Positions 36,085-48,090 of a stretch of DNA of 64,000 nucleotides are shown here, one piece after another (within the stretch, counting starts at the first letter, position 1; each line of letters starts with the position of its first letter). Origin of the DNA: Branchiostoma lanceolatum (lineage: Eukaryota > Chordata > Leptocardii > Amphioxiformes > Branchiostomatidae); NCBI RefSeq assembly GCF_035083965.1, contig NC_089724.1, positions 10,906,910 through 10,970,909 of the forward strand. The letters run 5' to 3'. The notes under the pieces are model-generated. The model saw nothing but the letters and a program-made list of their open reading frames with translations, ran no database searches and was not told where the DNA came from. The position numbers were made by a program, and so were the translations under genes.

Positions 36085-39000
36085 ATGTCCGGGCAGCGAG
36101 CGACTCTCTTACTTCTGGTCTTTGCGGTTTTCGGCGGGATTTCAGATAGGTAAGTGCCACAAATTTTCGGTCAGTTCGGAGAGCGCGTTGTCAACGCTGC
36201 TGCACATAGAGGATGATGTAAGTGACGTGACGTGTACGTTCAACAGGGAGGTCAGGCATGCTTTCCTTTTAGTAAAGCCAGACAACGTTTTTATACCTTT
36301 GCAGGATGAAGCCAAATAGACTTGACTCTCGTTTAGGCGACGGTTACGCCGGTTAGGAAAAGATAATGTTACTCGTCTAAACACGAACTTGGAAAGCCAT
36401 GCCGCGCGCCAAGATTGAACTCGTAAAGATGAGGATAAACTTATAATAACAGTGTTATAGCTGGAAGCTTGGATGCAAAAAAAAGCATAAAATCACATAG
36501 AATTTTAGGTTTGTCGTGGTTATCAATACTACAAGAGGAGACTTAAGAGCAAATTATAGGAATGGTATTTGAAAATAAACAGAGTTGTCTTTGCGCATAC
36601 ATTGATATCGCTATTGCCATGTCGACTATTGGTTGCATGTTTAGGAAATGTGTCAGGAAAAATAGACCAACATAATCCATTTTTTCCCGTGGGGCTTTTT
36701 GGACGATGCTTGGCAATAGAATTTCGATCATTGCTGATTCTGGCTCACAGAAAAGAAAACTTTCACTTCTGTTTATCTTCGTGCAAATATTTCTTTAAAG
36801 GCCATCTTGACTCACAGTGTATTTACAGAAAATACTCCTCTCGTTTAAATAAAGTTGGGATCAGTCGAATGTCTAGTGCGTTGCTACATGTAATAGCAGC
36901 CCAGCATGCCACAAATATCCTCTTCGACGTGCGTTCTTTTTCCTGAGCTTTTCGAATGTTTTATTCATGTTTTATTCAATGTGATATCACTGACCGTAGT
37001 CCGGAATGTCGGGGTAGAGCCTTAGGGCTCTTGTACTTTAATTCTCTGAGATGATATTAAGAGCGGAATGGGGAGAGGGTATTTAGATACCAGTGCCTTC
37101 CAAGTCAGTATGTATCCCCACACCCAGTTTGTCATACGACTATGGCTGAGTCCTTCCTGCTGGTACATGTAAGTGCGTTCTGGGAAGAAGAGCGAAGGTG
37201 AAAGGGGCGCCATGCATCAGTCAAGGTGAAACGATAATCAAGCGATTCGAGAAGAGGGCGTGGTAGTAGTAGCAAAAGGTTATAGTAATTAGCAAAGCAA
37301 ATTTATCGCTTCGAGATTGGATCAAAAGACTGGCTTCGGGATAACTCACACAGATATGTCAGATAGTTCTAGGAAAGGACAATTTGATTTCATAAACATT
37401 ATGATTCTAGGAATTTCTCCCAACATGTACACGGAGAACGTCCAGCGGGGCCATTGTGTACTAGTATCCTGTAAATGGCGGTGACCTAAAGTGATAAACA
37501 GATATCCATTATGCCATCTGTGATCACCATGGTACCATGCAAACTGGGACAGCCCCCCCCCCCCTTTTAAAGGCGGTAAGAAAATATTGATCGATGAAAG
37601 GACTTTAATATGAATTCAAATACCCCAGGATTTTTTTCTGGAACAAACATCGGTAATAGAAGCGACGTCACGACGTCAGAGACGCCAATTCCACAAAACA
37701 GTATCTATAATGTAAAGCACAAATAGGGATATTAATCTTTATAAAGAACCCATAATCTAAATCCATATTGTCGCTGCTCTAGCCCAAACCAACAATGCTA
37801 CTGAACAGGTATTCTGATTGTACCCGCCTTCGGAACGCCTGATGAACGAGCCTTTGAAACAGAGTGATAAATTTGTGACGTTTTTCTGGGTCAATGGCAT
37901 AATAGTGGAGATGGAGTACTGTAATCGCCGCATCAGACACCGATAAGGGCGATTTACAACGTCGACTTACACCTATTACCCACTCGGACAATTACGGTCA
38001 CACGCTCTGGCTCGGGATGTGAAATTAAACGGTCCGTCATCTGTGCGACATTGTCCTGTCCATCGGACTGTACTTTTTCAAATCAGGTTGGAAAATGCAT
38101 ATGAAAGGTGTCAAATATACTTTTACAAAGAAGTTCGTAGTCGCTACAGTGATGTAGTTATAATGAAGTACTAGCAGTTGCTGTACGGTGAAAAAAGGTT
38201 GGGAACAATAGTTACTCGTGTTGTAATCAACTTGACTGGCCCAAGTCAGAATATCAAACACGTCCGATGACAATGATGATGATGAGCATTGAAGCTTTTT
38301 CGAAGTTGCTCCTTTTGCAAAGACGTCCCATATATTTGAACCCATGATGTATGTCTCCTCCTTTTCATTTCTCACACACAGTGTTCGAGCTCAGGGAAAC
38401 GAAGACGCTGCAAACGGCAGAGAAGAGGACCCGACAGCAACCCAGCCCGTCAAACTCACCGCTTTATTCGAGGACTACGATCCGCTCATTCGTCCGAACT
38501 TCCATGGTGAGAAGGCGGGCGTGCAGTATTTTTTTTTATTTTTTTTTTATTGAATCTCATTAGCAATAGTTAATACACATACACTACTCTTCCTGTAGTG
38601 TTAGCCATAAATACAGACTTTACACAGTGATCTGTATCTATATCTATATAGCCGGTATAACCGCCTTTCGGTGTAGCAAACCAACTTTGCAGGCAGCAGC
38701 TGCTTAACATTACACCGAACGAACGAACGAACGAACGAACGATCTATCTGTACCTTAGCTAAAACGCGTGCACATACACTTAAAATGCATGTTATCTGTG
38801 TGTGGCATACATTATGAAACATACATACTAATTTTCCCTTTACATTCAATAGAGGGAGATACGAATGATATCTTTCAGATTCCCACTGCTGAATACGAAT
38901 TTTTCTCACTGCTGTCAATGTTAAGTCTTTGACAATGAAATCACTGAAAAGGTTACAAACGTCACTCCTTGTCCAGCGCTGAGCTGAGGGTCATTCCATT

Positions 39001-42000
39001 TTGCTTCAAGGGAGGACATATACGATTACATTGCCCTTTCGATGTCTCACCTTAAAAATTGCCATATGCGTCCATGCCCACACCCCTGACAGCTTTATCA
39101 GTAGACCTGCCCCCTAACTTCTCAAACAGATGGAACATTGGTCCTGTTGTTTTGCCGGTTCGCCCACCAGCGGTATCCAGTGTGAGAAACTAATTCTGCA
39201 TTCTGCGCAGCGGTCTAAGAGTGCAAATGACGCATTCTCTTCCGGACTAATCTTTGACTCTTTGGAAACCGGTCCGAGAAACCTGCAAAAACTATGGGCA
39301 ATGCAAACTGGCAGTGACTTTGATAGATACCGTTGACCCTAAGTCCTGGAGGGGTCAAGGTAAGGAATACGGCAACCATAGGCCAGTCGAAAACTTGTTG
39401 ATTAGATGAGATTCTTGAAAATGCAACAGTTACTGTGTTGGTCGGTTACAAAACGCCGTCTCAATGTAGGGCAGTGATCGGTACATATTCTACCCTGCTC
39501 TTACAAACGTTATGGAAATAAGAAAAAAAGACTGATTAAGTGGTTGGGGATGTGTAACGTTTAATATCGGCAAGAACTGTTTACTTGTGATAACTTGCAC
39601 ATACATTTTTACATGTTAAACCTTCTATCAGAGACTGTCCTTAACTATCATCGATTCGTTTCACGTCCTTTCAAAGTCGACCGAAACATACATTTTTTTA
39701 AATATCAAAGCGTTCACTTTAACTTTCATCGGTAATTTGATGAGTGTTAATTATTCATCCGTAATCATCAAATTTCTCCAACATCCGCCAAGTCATCCAT
39801 CTGGTGCCCATTTCTGTCAGCCGCCTATCATGTGACACTCACGTGACCGTTTGATCTTGACGGGCAAAACGTCGGACAGACTGTTGGAAATAGAACACAG
39901 TCTGCATATTGGACGCCGAGATGATTATCAAATGACCGAGTTGGGAATAAGGGAGAAACTGTGTATAGAAACCAGTTGCTTCATCCTTGCTCTCAATAAG
40001 ATGACTATCAAATTGAATGTTGATGTCCTGGTAAAACATTTGTCAGGCATTTAAACTATCAGACCACAAAACTTACATGTACAATGTGCGGTTTGGCCTG
40101 TAGCCACTACGTATGTTTTAGACATAATTTCTTACTCTATCTGTTCTTCCTGCTGCATGGTAAGTTATCAAAGCTATGATTCGTGAAAACCCCTTTGTTT
40201 GAAACTTGTAGTGTCTTCTCTATTGGGATACAGAAACACTGTTAGTGAACTCATTGCTTTTCCCCCAGGCAAACCCGTTGCCGTGCAGATGAGCATGACG
40301 GTCGCCAGTATTGATCAAGTGTCGGAGGTAGACATGGTGAGTCTGCTACCCAGTCAACAAAGCTTTCCTATTAATATTTTTAGCCTTTACCAGGCTCCAC
40401 AGGTCACTAAAAAAATGGTAGAAATTGGTCAAATAGACAGATAACATGCCAGAGGAGTTAGTCCGCTAAATAAGTTACAGTTTGCGACCTGTGGAGCCTG
40501 GTAGAGGCTAGGATATATTGAGGTGTACATGTCCTTGGCCTAACTTTTTAGGTCGCAAGGACCAGAAGAGAGCTATGCATGTTATTTTTTAGTTAAAGCC
40601 CCCAACGCATTTAATACCTCGTACCCAGTGTGATTAGTCCCATCCCCACACGAGGGCTGTGTTTATGCCAAATGTCCATGCTACCTTACGTGACCTTGCC
40701 TCGTACGTCTTGCTAATCATCCTGTCAACAGTTCTGTCTAATTTGGTACTCCCCTGGGTTATAAGGGCGGAACATGCCATACATACCAATGCCTTGTACG
40801 GGTGTCCCCAGAGAAACCCTTTAGGACATGTAATGTGGAGAGATCTCCAGCATTAAATCAACTCATCCCCTAAAGTCTGTTAAGTGGTATTATTTCCATC
40901 CGAACCGAAAATAAGAAACCGTCAAAGATGGCGTTGATAATGATCAAGATTAGGAAACGAGAATGTTAGAATTTCCAACTCTCCTTCCGATAAGGTAAAG
41001 TCTTACATCCGGCCAGGGGATTTGGCGCTGAAAGGTACCCTGGTCAGTGGCCGTAAATATCACAGGAATGTTTTCTCACACCCAAGGGTCAAAGGGTCCC
41101 AAGGTCAAAATAACGTTAGCGTTGTAGAAAATTACAGATCTCATAGTGCCCCTCCTCCGTTTCGAGTGCGAAACTTGAGTACCCCCTCATAAACTCATTT
41201 TAAAATCAACTTCAATTTTTTTTGTAATGAGATTGATTTTTTTAAAATTCTAGTAGCAATTTTTACAAATTGGTAGCTGCCTCATTCCTACACTTTCATC
41301 CACAAAAATGAAAACTTTTATTTCCTTTGAGCTGTTCCATGATTAATGAGAAATGCCATTGTGATGTAACTAATAGGGTTGAATCGACATATCATCGGGT
41401 ATCTGACAAATGTCTTGCTTCTTGCATCTGACTCACAGCAATGTGGCCAGAAAGTAGTAAATAGCTGATATCAAAGACGATCAAATACAGTCAAATCTGG
41501 TCGGGCAACCTCCTGGCACAGGCAAACGCCTTCAGTCACAAGCCGCATCAAAACAGTTCCGTCCATTTTTGCCAAAGTTGACCTCACGGGCACCCTGTCC
41601 TCAGCAGCCATTTTCCTCAGTCCCTTGAGTGGTTGCTGAAACAAAGTTTGACTGTATCAAGGACAAAAGACGTGTCAACAACATGGAGCATTACTTTAGC
41701 CTGAGCGCTATTGATATTAATCTATGCATGTCTGGATTTCCTGACCCGTCCACACCTTGTATTTACAGGATTACACGGTGACTGTATTGATGCGCCAGTA
41801 TTGGAACGACCCACGCCTCACGTTCCCAGGGAACAGGAGCATGAGTCTCGATCCCAGGCTGGTGAAGAAGCTGTGGGTGCCCGACACGTTCCTGGAGAAC
41901 TCCAAGTCCTCCTACCTGCACACCGTCACTGTGGACAACGCGCTCATCCGCCTCTTCCCGGACGGGTCCATCCTGTACGGGATGAGGTAACGTTACGTGT

Positions 42001-45000
42001 ATCTTTTACGCAACTTTTATTCGGACAAATCAGTGCCGTTTGTGGACACTTTTTTACCTTGGCAATGAAGGAGTGGATGTGACGACAGAAACACACAGCA
42101 GCAAATTCAATGACACGGAACAAAAATGAAACGGTATCATTTCAGCTCATGTGGGTAACCAATTAAATCAGTTTTACCCGTTACGATTTTTTTCTTCTTT
42201 TACACAGATCATGTTCAAAATGCTGTCACTGGCAGGGATGAGGGTTCATTGTATGATATTGTATTTCTGGATCATTTTCGTTGTTTTTGATGAATGAATG
42301 AAGACCTTTAATTTGTTTGTTTGTTTGTTTGTTAATCGTTGAAATTTAGAATAACGGCCAAAATGGAGTGTGAGATGGACCTGAGAAAGTATCCAATGGA
42401 CGAACAAAGTTGTCCCTTCATCTTGGAGAGCTGTAAGTATGATAAGAACAGATATGTTTAAGTCTCATAATGCCTCTATCCAAATGTTTTGAACGCCATT
42501 AAACGCGTCGTTCATATATATGCTGGAAAGCATACGTGTGTGTTTGTCATCAGGGACTATTGATACATTGCGATGTCATATAGCACATGCAACGTTACCA
42601 GAAGAAATATACAACATACAGTTAACTGACTGTCAGAGGCCGTACTCTGTTGTGCAGATATTCGGCTAGTTCCTGGTATTGATATATTTCTAAGACGCTA
42701 AAAGCATTAACAATGGATCAAAATGCATATAAGTTAAATTTGAGGCTCATTTGAATCCCAGATGGCTACACCACGGAGGATATGACGTATGAATGGCGCG
42801 AAGGAGAGAAATCTATTTCCGGGTTAAAGGACATCCGCCTGTCTCAGTTCACTATCTACGACTACAAAGCCTTGCAGGGATATGGGGACTACGAAACCGG
42901 TAAGTTGCATGGTGACACTACTTACCCCTTTAAAGTTCAATACTATCAAACAATAAATTGTCGATCCTAAAAACGTGTACCTTCTTCCTATATTTCGATG
43001 TTCGAAAAATTGTGATTTTGTAGGCTGCCGTGATGACAGCTTTTTGTCATGTTTGTATGATATAATATAATATAATATGATATAATATAATGATGTCTAT
43101 GATGATGACAAGGTTGTTAGCTCATAATGCCCAGAGTGAAGAAATGTTGTTTGATTGCGGTGAACATTGAAAGTTGAAGATTGACACCAATATCGTTATT
43201 CCTGATCATTCTCTGTTTTGTTACAAATGTTCTTTTGCTTTAATACTGAGAACAAAACGACAAAGCAATCAAAAGGGAGACCGCTGAAGTGCCATCTTTG
43301 AAGACCTTTTTTAGATAATTTTTATACTTTTATTTTCCATAGGCCGGTATCCTCAGTTGCAAATGTTGCTCCTGTTCCGGCGCCAGGTGTTCTTCTTCTT
43401 CCTCCAGACGTACATCCCTGCCTGCCTGCTGGTTGTTGTGTCATGGGTGTCGTTCTTTATCAATCCGGACTCCGAACCTGCCAGAGTGTCCCTCAGTAAG
43501 AGGTTACTGCTGGTTCATTCAGTAGGGGACAACATGAATATCATATACGCATGAAAATATTTCAAAATATACATGACTAAAATATGGCCTCCTGCTAAAA
43601 AGATTTCAGCGAAATTGTGTATGTGTGTTCGCTAACGAAGATCTCGTAGAGGTGCTCGAAGCTTCAACGTCATGCTCATCTTGTCACCCCTCTTTATAAT
43701 CACACGAGTGAACACCACATGTACACACTCAGCTTTTATTTCTGCGTAGATAGTGCCGGCCTGCTGTCTCACTAACCAGCCCTTCCTCTCGATTTTCGAC
43801 GGCGGCATTTGACAGATTCTGACACATTACCTTTCTCAATGTCCTTGTAGATGAGATTCACCAACACAGCCCGTTGATGGTCAAAGGATTTCTTACCGCC
43901 TGTTTTTTTTTTTTCAAATTTCTTCATCTACAGATTGGAATAGCTGAGAAGTTGCCAATGGAAGTCACTATGAGCATACGACACAAAGGAGTGGATGAAT
44001 GTATCTGTAACCTTAGGCACTCAAGAATGACACTAATACTTCCGAGGCTTATCTTCCTCTCATCGTTCTTTCATTTTGAAGCACCGTTTGCCTCTGGTTC
44101 TCCACAGGTCTTGGTCACCCCTGTTGTCAAATCAAACTTTTCATTATCCGCATATTCTTACGCCGCCCTTTCTTACCTTCTGTATCCTTCCTCCACCTTC
44201 TTCATACGACAGGCAGATACCCCCAGCTAATTGTGAAGTTCACCCTCCGCCGCAGCGTGTTGTTCTTTCTTCTCCAATCATACCTGCCTTCTATGCTCCT
44301 CGTCGTTCTGTCCTGGGTTTCCTTTTACATCGATACAAATTCAGCTCCTGCAAGGGTTTCTCTAAGTAAGAAATCTGTCTTTCTGCAAAGGTTCTCCATC
44401 TATGCGTACTGGACTAGGACGGAGCTAGGACTGGACTGAGCCAACTCTAGATCTGTCGGAAAGACCTCATACTCAAAATTTCCTCTTCGGACTGTCATAA
44501 GTCTCTTCATCACGTCCTACTCCTTAGTTTAAAGGAACTATTTTTACATTGTGTCTTGAAAGGGTTACCAAGACGTCTACCAATAGATTGATAGTCAGGT
44601 ACGCCTAAATGAACTGCAAACGTCAGCTTTCCAGACTGCCCAGTACGTATGGATAGAACCGCTTCCTTTCTCTCTGTCTGCGCACTAACATACATTTACG
44701 CGCTCTGTCCTGTCGGTATTCCTTCCTAAGGCCGCTATCCACAGCTTGCCCTGCACATCCATATGCGACGCAATGTGGTGTTCTTCATGCTACAAACCTA
44801 CCTGCCGTGCATACTGATAGTCATTCTGTCTTGGGTGTCCTTCTTCATTGATAAGGACTCGACGCCGGCTAGAGTCGCTCTAGGTAATTATAACAACTAG
44901 CATGGCTTTAATCGGAACTCAATTTAAAGCATGGTGTGCCGTCGGTATGACTTGACTAACGTTGCTCTGTTCCGATTCGGAATAGCATGGCCACTCTAAA

Positions 45001-46160
45001 GAGTAAACGCAGTAGAAATCCATCTGTTGTCCTTAACGATCCAGGCTAACTACAATGTAGATCTCAGGCAGTTATCGGTTTACCAATTAACAAAAGTTCA
45101 CTTAAATGTTGCTGTTTGTGAAAGCGCCATCTTCCATCTTCTTGTCGTCGACAGCTTTTACTTTGTCTGTTCCATACACGTACGGGGATGTTGCATGGCT
45201 AAACGCTCATGCCAATAGGTGGAACCAATTGAGAATCTTTGACTCTGTGTACAGTAGACTTTCTTTAATGGTTGATACTTCAGCTACAACGTCATCCTGT
45301 CTGATTTTTGTATCAACCACCAAGAACTTTATAATTTGAACATATAATTGCGAAAATATTGCTCTTAGTTCCAATTTGTTTGATTAAATCAATGGTTGGT
45401 CAACTTGTAGGCAGTGAAAAACTTGTCTCAACAAGGGAGCATGGTGGAGAAAGAAAAACTGTACATTTATAGAATATCATTTACATCATTCTATCTAGGT
45501 GTCACCACCGTCCTCACTATGACAACGCTGGTTTCGGGAACGAGAGCTCAACTGCCGAAAATCTCGTACATCAAGGCCATTGACGTGTACCTGGTGGTGT
45601 GTTTTGTGTTCGTGTTCGCCGCTCTACTGGAGTACGCAGCCGTCAACTACCAGTCCAGATACTACAAGACACCGAGAAAGTCAAGAAAATCCAAAAAAGC
45701 CGAGATTGAGGAATTTCAGGTTTGTTTTCTTTTTCCAATTAATAGATGCTGAAAATTTGATAGGTGTTAAACCAACTATATACATGTATCTATCACTCTA
45801 ACGGGATCTTGCTTCACGCGCAGGAAAAAAATTTGTTAGAAAACCTCAGCTTGCAATTGTTAAGTACAATATTACCCCTTCAGCTTTGTTCCCAAAAATC
45901 TACGGAAATTTCTATTCCCTTCACAGCTCGAGGAGAAGAAGGCTCCCCTTGCTGTCCCAGAGAATGACGGGAGTTCGCCACCTGCAGCAAGAAATGGAAC
46001 CGCTAGAAGGCGCTTTCCCAGCCCAAAGGTTCTGACCAGCTTCAGAGGTGGACGGAAGATAATAGAAGACGTGAACGACATCGACAAGTTTTCTCGCGTG
46101 CTGTTCCCATTTACATTTGCCGTGTTTAATGCCATATACTGGATTGTCTATGCCGTATAG
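36085..46160 (+). CDS. Cys-loop ligand-gated chloride channel subunit (GABA-A rho/glycine-receptor-like)
   Basis: Exons: 36085-36149 (signal peptide, [17 protein letters not shown]), 38382-38506, 40269-40336, 41769-41986, 42350-42432, 42762-42899, one of three alternative exons (43343-43495, 44213-44365, 44731-44883), 45499-45719, 45927-46160 (stop TAG). Any single choice gives 1,305 bp and 434 residues. Extracellular landmarks: [39 protein letters not shown], and the Cys loop with 13 residues between cysteines ([12 protein letters not shown] core). The pore helix M2 continues as VTTVLTMTT after PAR, the signature of anion selectivity; M3 is [10 protein letters not shown]4 ends IYWIVYAV. The second Cys pair typical of glycine receptors is absent from loop C, and LVKKLWVPD and FFFLQTY resemble rho-type GABA receptors. 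The M3-M4 loop is short and basic. The ligand cannot be fixed from sequence. Confidence 0.93.
38382..38506 (+). CDS. Receptor exon 2 (N-terminal segment)
   Basis: It encodes the mature N-terminus, acidic and low complexity, followed by [15 protein letters not shown], the pre-beta1 segment of anionic Cys-loop receptors. Phase 2 in and phase 1 out fit exons 1 and 3. It is followed directly by a poly-T/ACGA-rich repeat in the intron. Confidence 0.88.
38520..38742. repeat. Poly-T stretch and (CGAA)n microsatellite
   Basis: T-rich runs at 38528-38552 and about seven CGAA units at 38715-38742. The T-run followed by unique-looking sequence resembles the poly-A end of a minus-strand retroelement, but no coding part was recognised. 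Confidence 0.5.
40386..40512. repeat. Short inverted-repeat element in receptor intron 3
   Basis: The left arm 'taccaggctccacaggtc' and right arm 'gacctgtggagcctggta' are exact reverse complements. Outer bases continue the match in part ('agcctt' against 'gaggct'). The arms are about 90 bp apart. The internal word 'gtagaaattggtcaaat' matches the element at 4586-4802. Confidence 0.75.
43343..43495 (+). CDS. Alternative receptor exon 7a (M1 and start of M2)
   Basis: 153 bp, phase 1 in and phase 1 out. Acceptor 'tattttccatag', donor gtaaga. Encodes GRYPQL, a basic pre-M1 stretch, M1 with [15 protein letters not shown], the M1-M2 linker and PARVSLS. It joins in frame from exon 6 (split Gly codon) and to exon 8 (split Ser codon). 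No stop or frameshift. Confidence 0.93.
44213..44365 (+). CDS. Alternative receptor exon 7b (M1 and start of M2)
   Basis: Same length and phases as 7a. Acceptor 'ttcttcatacgacag', donor gtaaga. Encodes [22 protein letters not shown]1 with [15 protein letters not shown], and PARVSLS. Intact, and of the three copies the one most like vertebrate rho subunits by eye. Confidence 0.93.
44731..44883 (+). CDS. Alternative receptor exon 7c (M1 and start of M2)
   Basis: Same length and phases as 7a and 7b. Acceptor 'tattccttcctaag', donor gtaatt. Encodes [22 protein letters not shown]1 with [15 protein letters not shown], and PARVALG. It differs from the other two at pore positions 2' (Ala, not Ser) and 4' (Gly, not Ser). 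Confidence 0.93.
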
Positions 46161-48021
46161 AGATCACGTTTAGTCCTGCGCTTTTGTAAGACTTACTTGT
46201 GATACGCAGTTGTCAGCGTATGGCTTAGACCGTAGAGCTGTGATCGGAATTTGCACATGTAAAAGTTCTCTTCGATTGAAGAACTGTTTACACTTACAGC
46301 TGGAACCTACAGGGTCAGAAATGACGATACACTAGTCAGCAGTGTACGATTAAATATGTTATGTAAACAGAATACAACATAATGCATTCAAACGAAGACC
46401 AATTTTTATTTCACCGTCGGACGTGAAACGTTAGTCGTGATGTGACGGACATTTCCAGCCCGGCAAACATCGATTTCCTGATCAAAATGAAGACTATAGC
46501 TAGGGCCATCATTTCAGCTGTTATCAGGGACTAATGGAGAACAGTCATGCGTGTATGTGTTTAGAGTGTAATTTGGAGGGGGTAAGTAGAGCGAATGACA
46601 GCAGTAACAAAAGAGACACCTAGTACCTCAAGAAGTTGACAAAAATGCAGGACCACATTTTGAAAGTGGACGACGTTTTCATCAATGAGGCGTTCGACAG
46701 TTCTGTTTCACAACCTCTATCCACTATATTTACTGTCACTTTTGGTCCGTCCCACATGATGAATCAATATCTGTATGGAAACATTTAAATATCAGTCGCA
46801 CACAGATAACGGAAACTAAATGTAATTTTCATTGAAAGGATGGTGAAAGGATTCAAAAATCAATTGTATAGGTTGGTTATATCATATTGATCCTACTTTG
46901 TCGATATATTTGACTATAAAGTTCAAGACATGGAATGCTCAATTGCATGTGGGCAATAGATTATTTATTTCGTCAAGGTACTGGTAAGCTGCTAACCTAT
47001 GTTTCAAGTTAACGACTGAGACGTACATCATTCTCATATCAAGAATAACATTCCTACTTATTTGTTATTCATTTGTTGCGAAATATGAGTCAAAAATATT
47101 GAATAACAGAAAAAGTACAAACGCACTTACTGCTGCAATGTGGGCTATGATATATTTCATCTTCCTCGTCGGAATATTTTGTTAGGTAGATAGCTGCTTC
47201 GTAGTTAAATGCATTTCCCCTGCGTTTAAAAACCTACGTTTAACTGCAAATGATATTTCAAGTCAATAGTGTAATAATTACCTAGATTAGCAATATGTTG
47301 ATATCGTCGATAACGCTGTCAGCTTGATACAAATACGCTGCAAATAAAGATCATTTATGTATAAAATGTAGTCATCAATGTTTCTTGTAGATTAGATAAC
47401 GCGAAGAATGTATATACTGTACATATACATTTCATGTCATTCCAACTGATCTTTGTGCACCGCTGTGTTTATCTGTATGCATATGATATGACAGGGAACA
47501 CCCAAATACCATAATGATCTCTCGAAGAAGAAGTATGTTGTATTTAAACACTAGATATCAAAAGCTGATACAGGGCGGCAAAACTTCACTGATCAACTAA
47601 GGAATGGGGATATATGTATCTCTCTTTTGAAATAGAGGCTCAAAAGTTTGATAAACCCATAATTTACCAAATATCTACCAAGAAACGGAAACGTAGGGAC
47701 TCATTTAGTGCAGGGGATATCTTCACCGGTGAGAACAGTGACAGCTGTTCATCATGACGACGTCCGTTTGCCTATTGATAACCTGTAGGCATACTGCCGA
47801 GTACCTGTAAAGATAGCCTCGGTTTTTATAAAGTGTATCGGTATCTCTGAAAATGATTAACACTATACATACGCAATACAAGTCACCATACTATAGAAAA
47901 GCTACATTGAATGTACAATAGCTTTGATAGAATTCTATACATTTCACCTGATTATTCCACGTTGTCAATTAAATCTATGAATAGAGTCCGCACGGTCTTA
48001 TATTGAAATGTCCATGATATG
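46161..48021. other. Receptor 3' region and intergenic spacer
   Basis: No further exon is seen. An AATAAA at 47343-47348 could end the receptor transcript with a 3' untranslated region of about 1.2 kb. The rest is AT-rich unique-looking sequence. Confidence 0.35.
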
Positions 48022-48029
48022 TATAAATA
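48022..48029 (+). promoter_or_regulatory. TATA box of the plus-strand astacin gene
   Basis: TATAAATA lies 62 bp upstream of the start codon at 48091, which places the transcription start near 48052 and gives a short leader. The start codon context 'aaaatgg' is favourable. Confidence 0.6.
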
Positions 48030-48090
48030 GAATAGGCGAAGGGTCGCAGTGTTTGTTGTTTGCCTTTAATAGGGATAAAGCCCTGCTAAA

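Noticed and set aside
43874..44230. A fourth copy of the M1 exon between 7a and 7b
   Set aside because: The frame here has no PAR, SWVSF or GRYPQL words. Only the end of the stretch overlaps the start of exon 7b.
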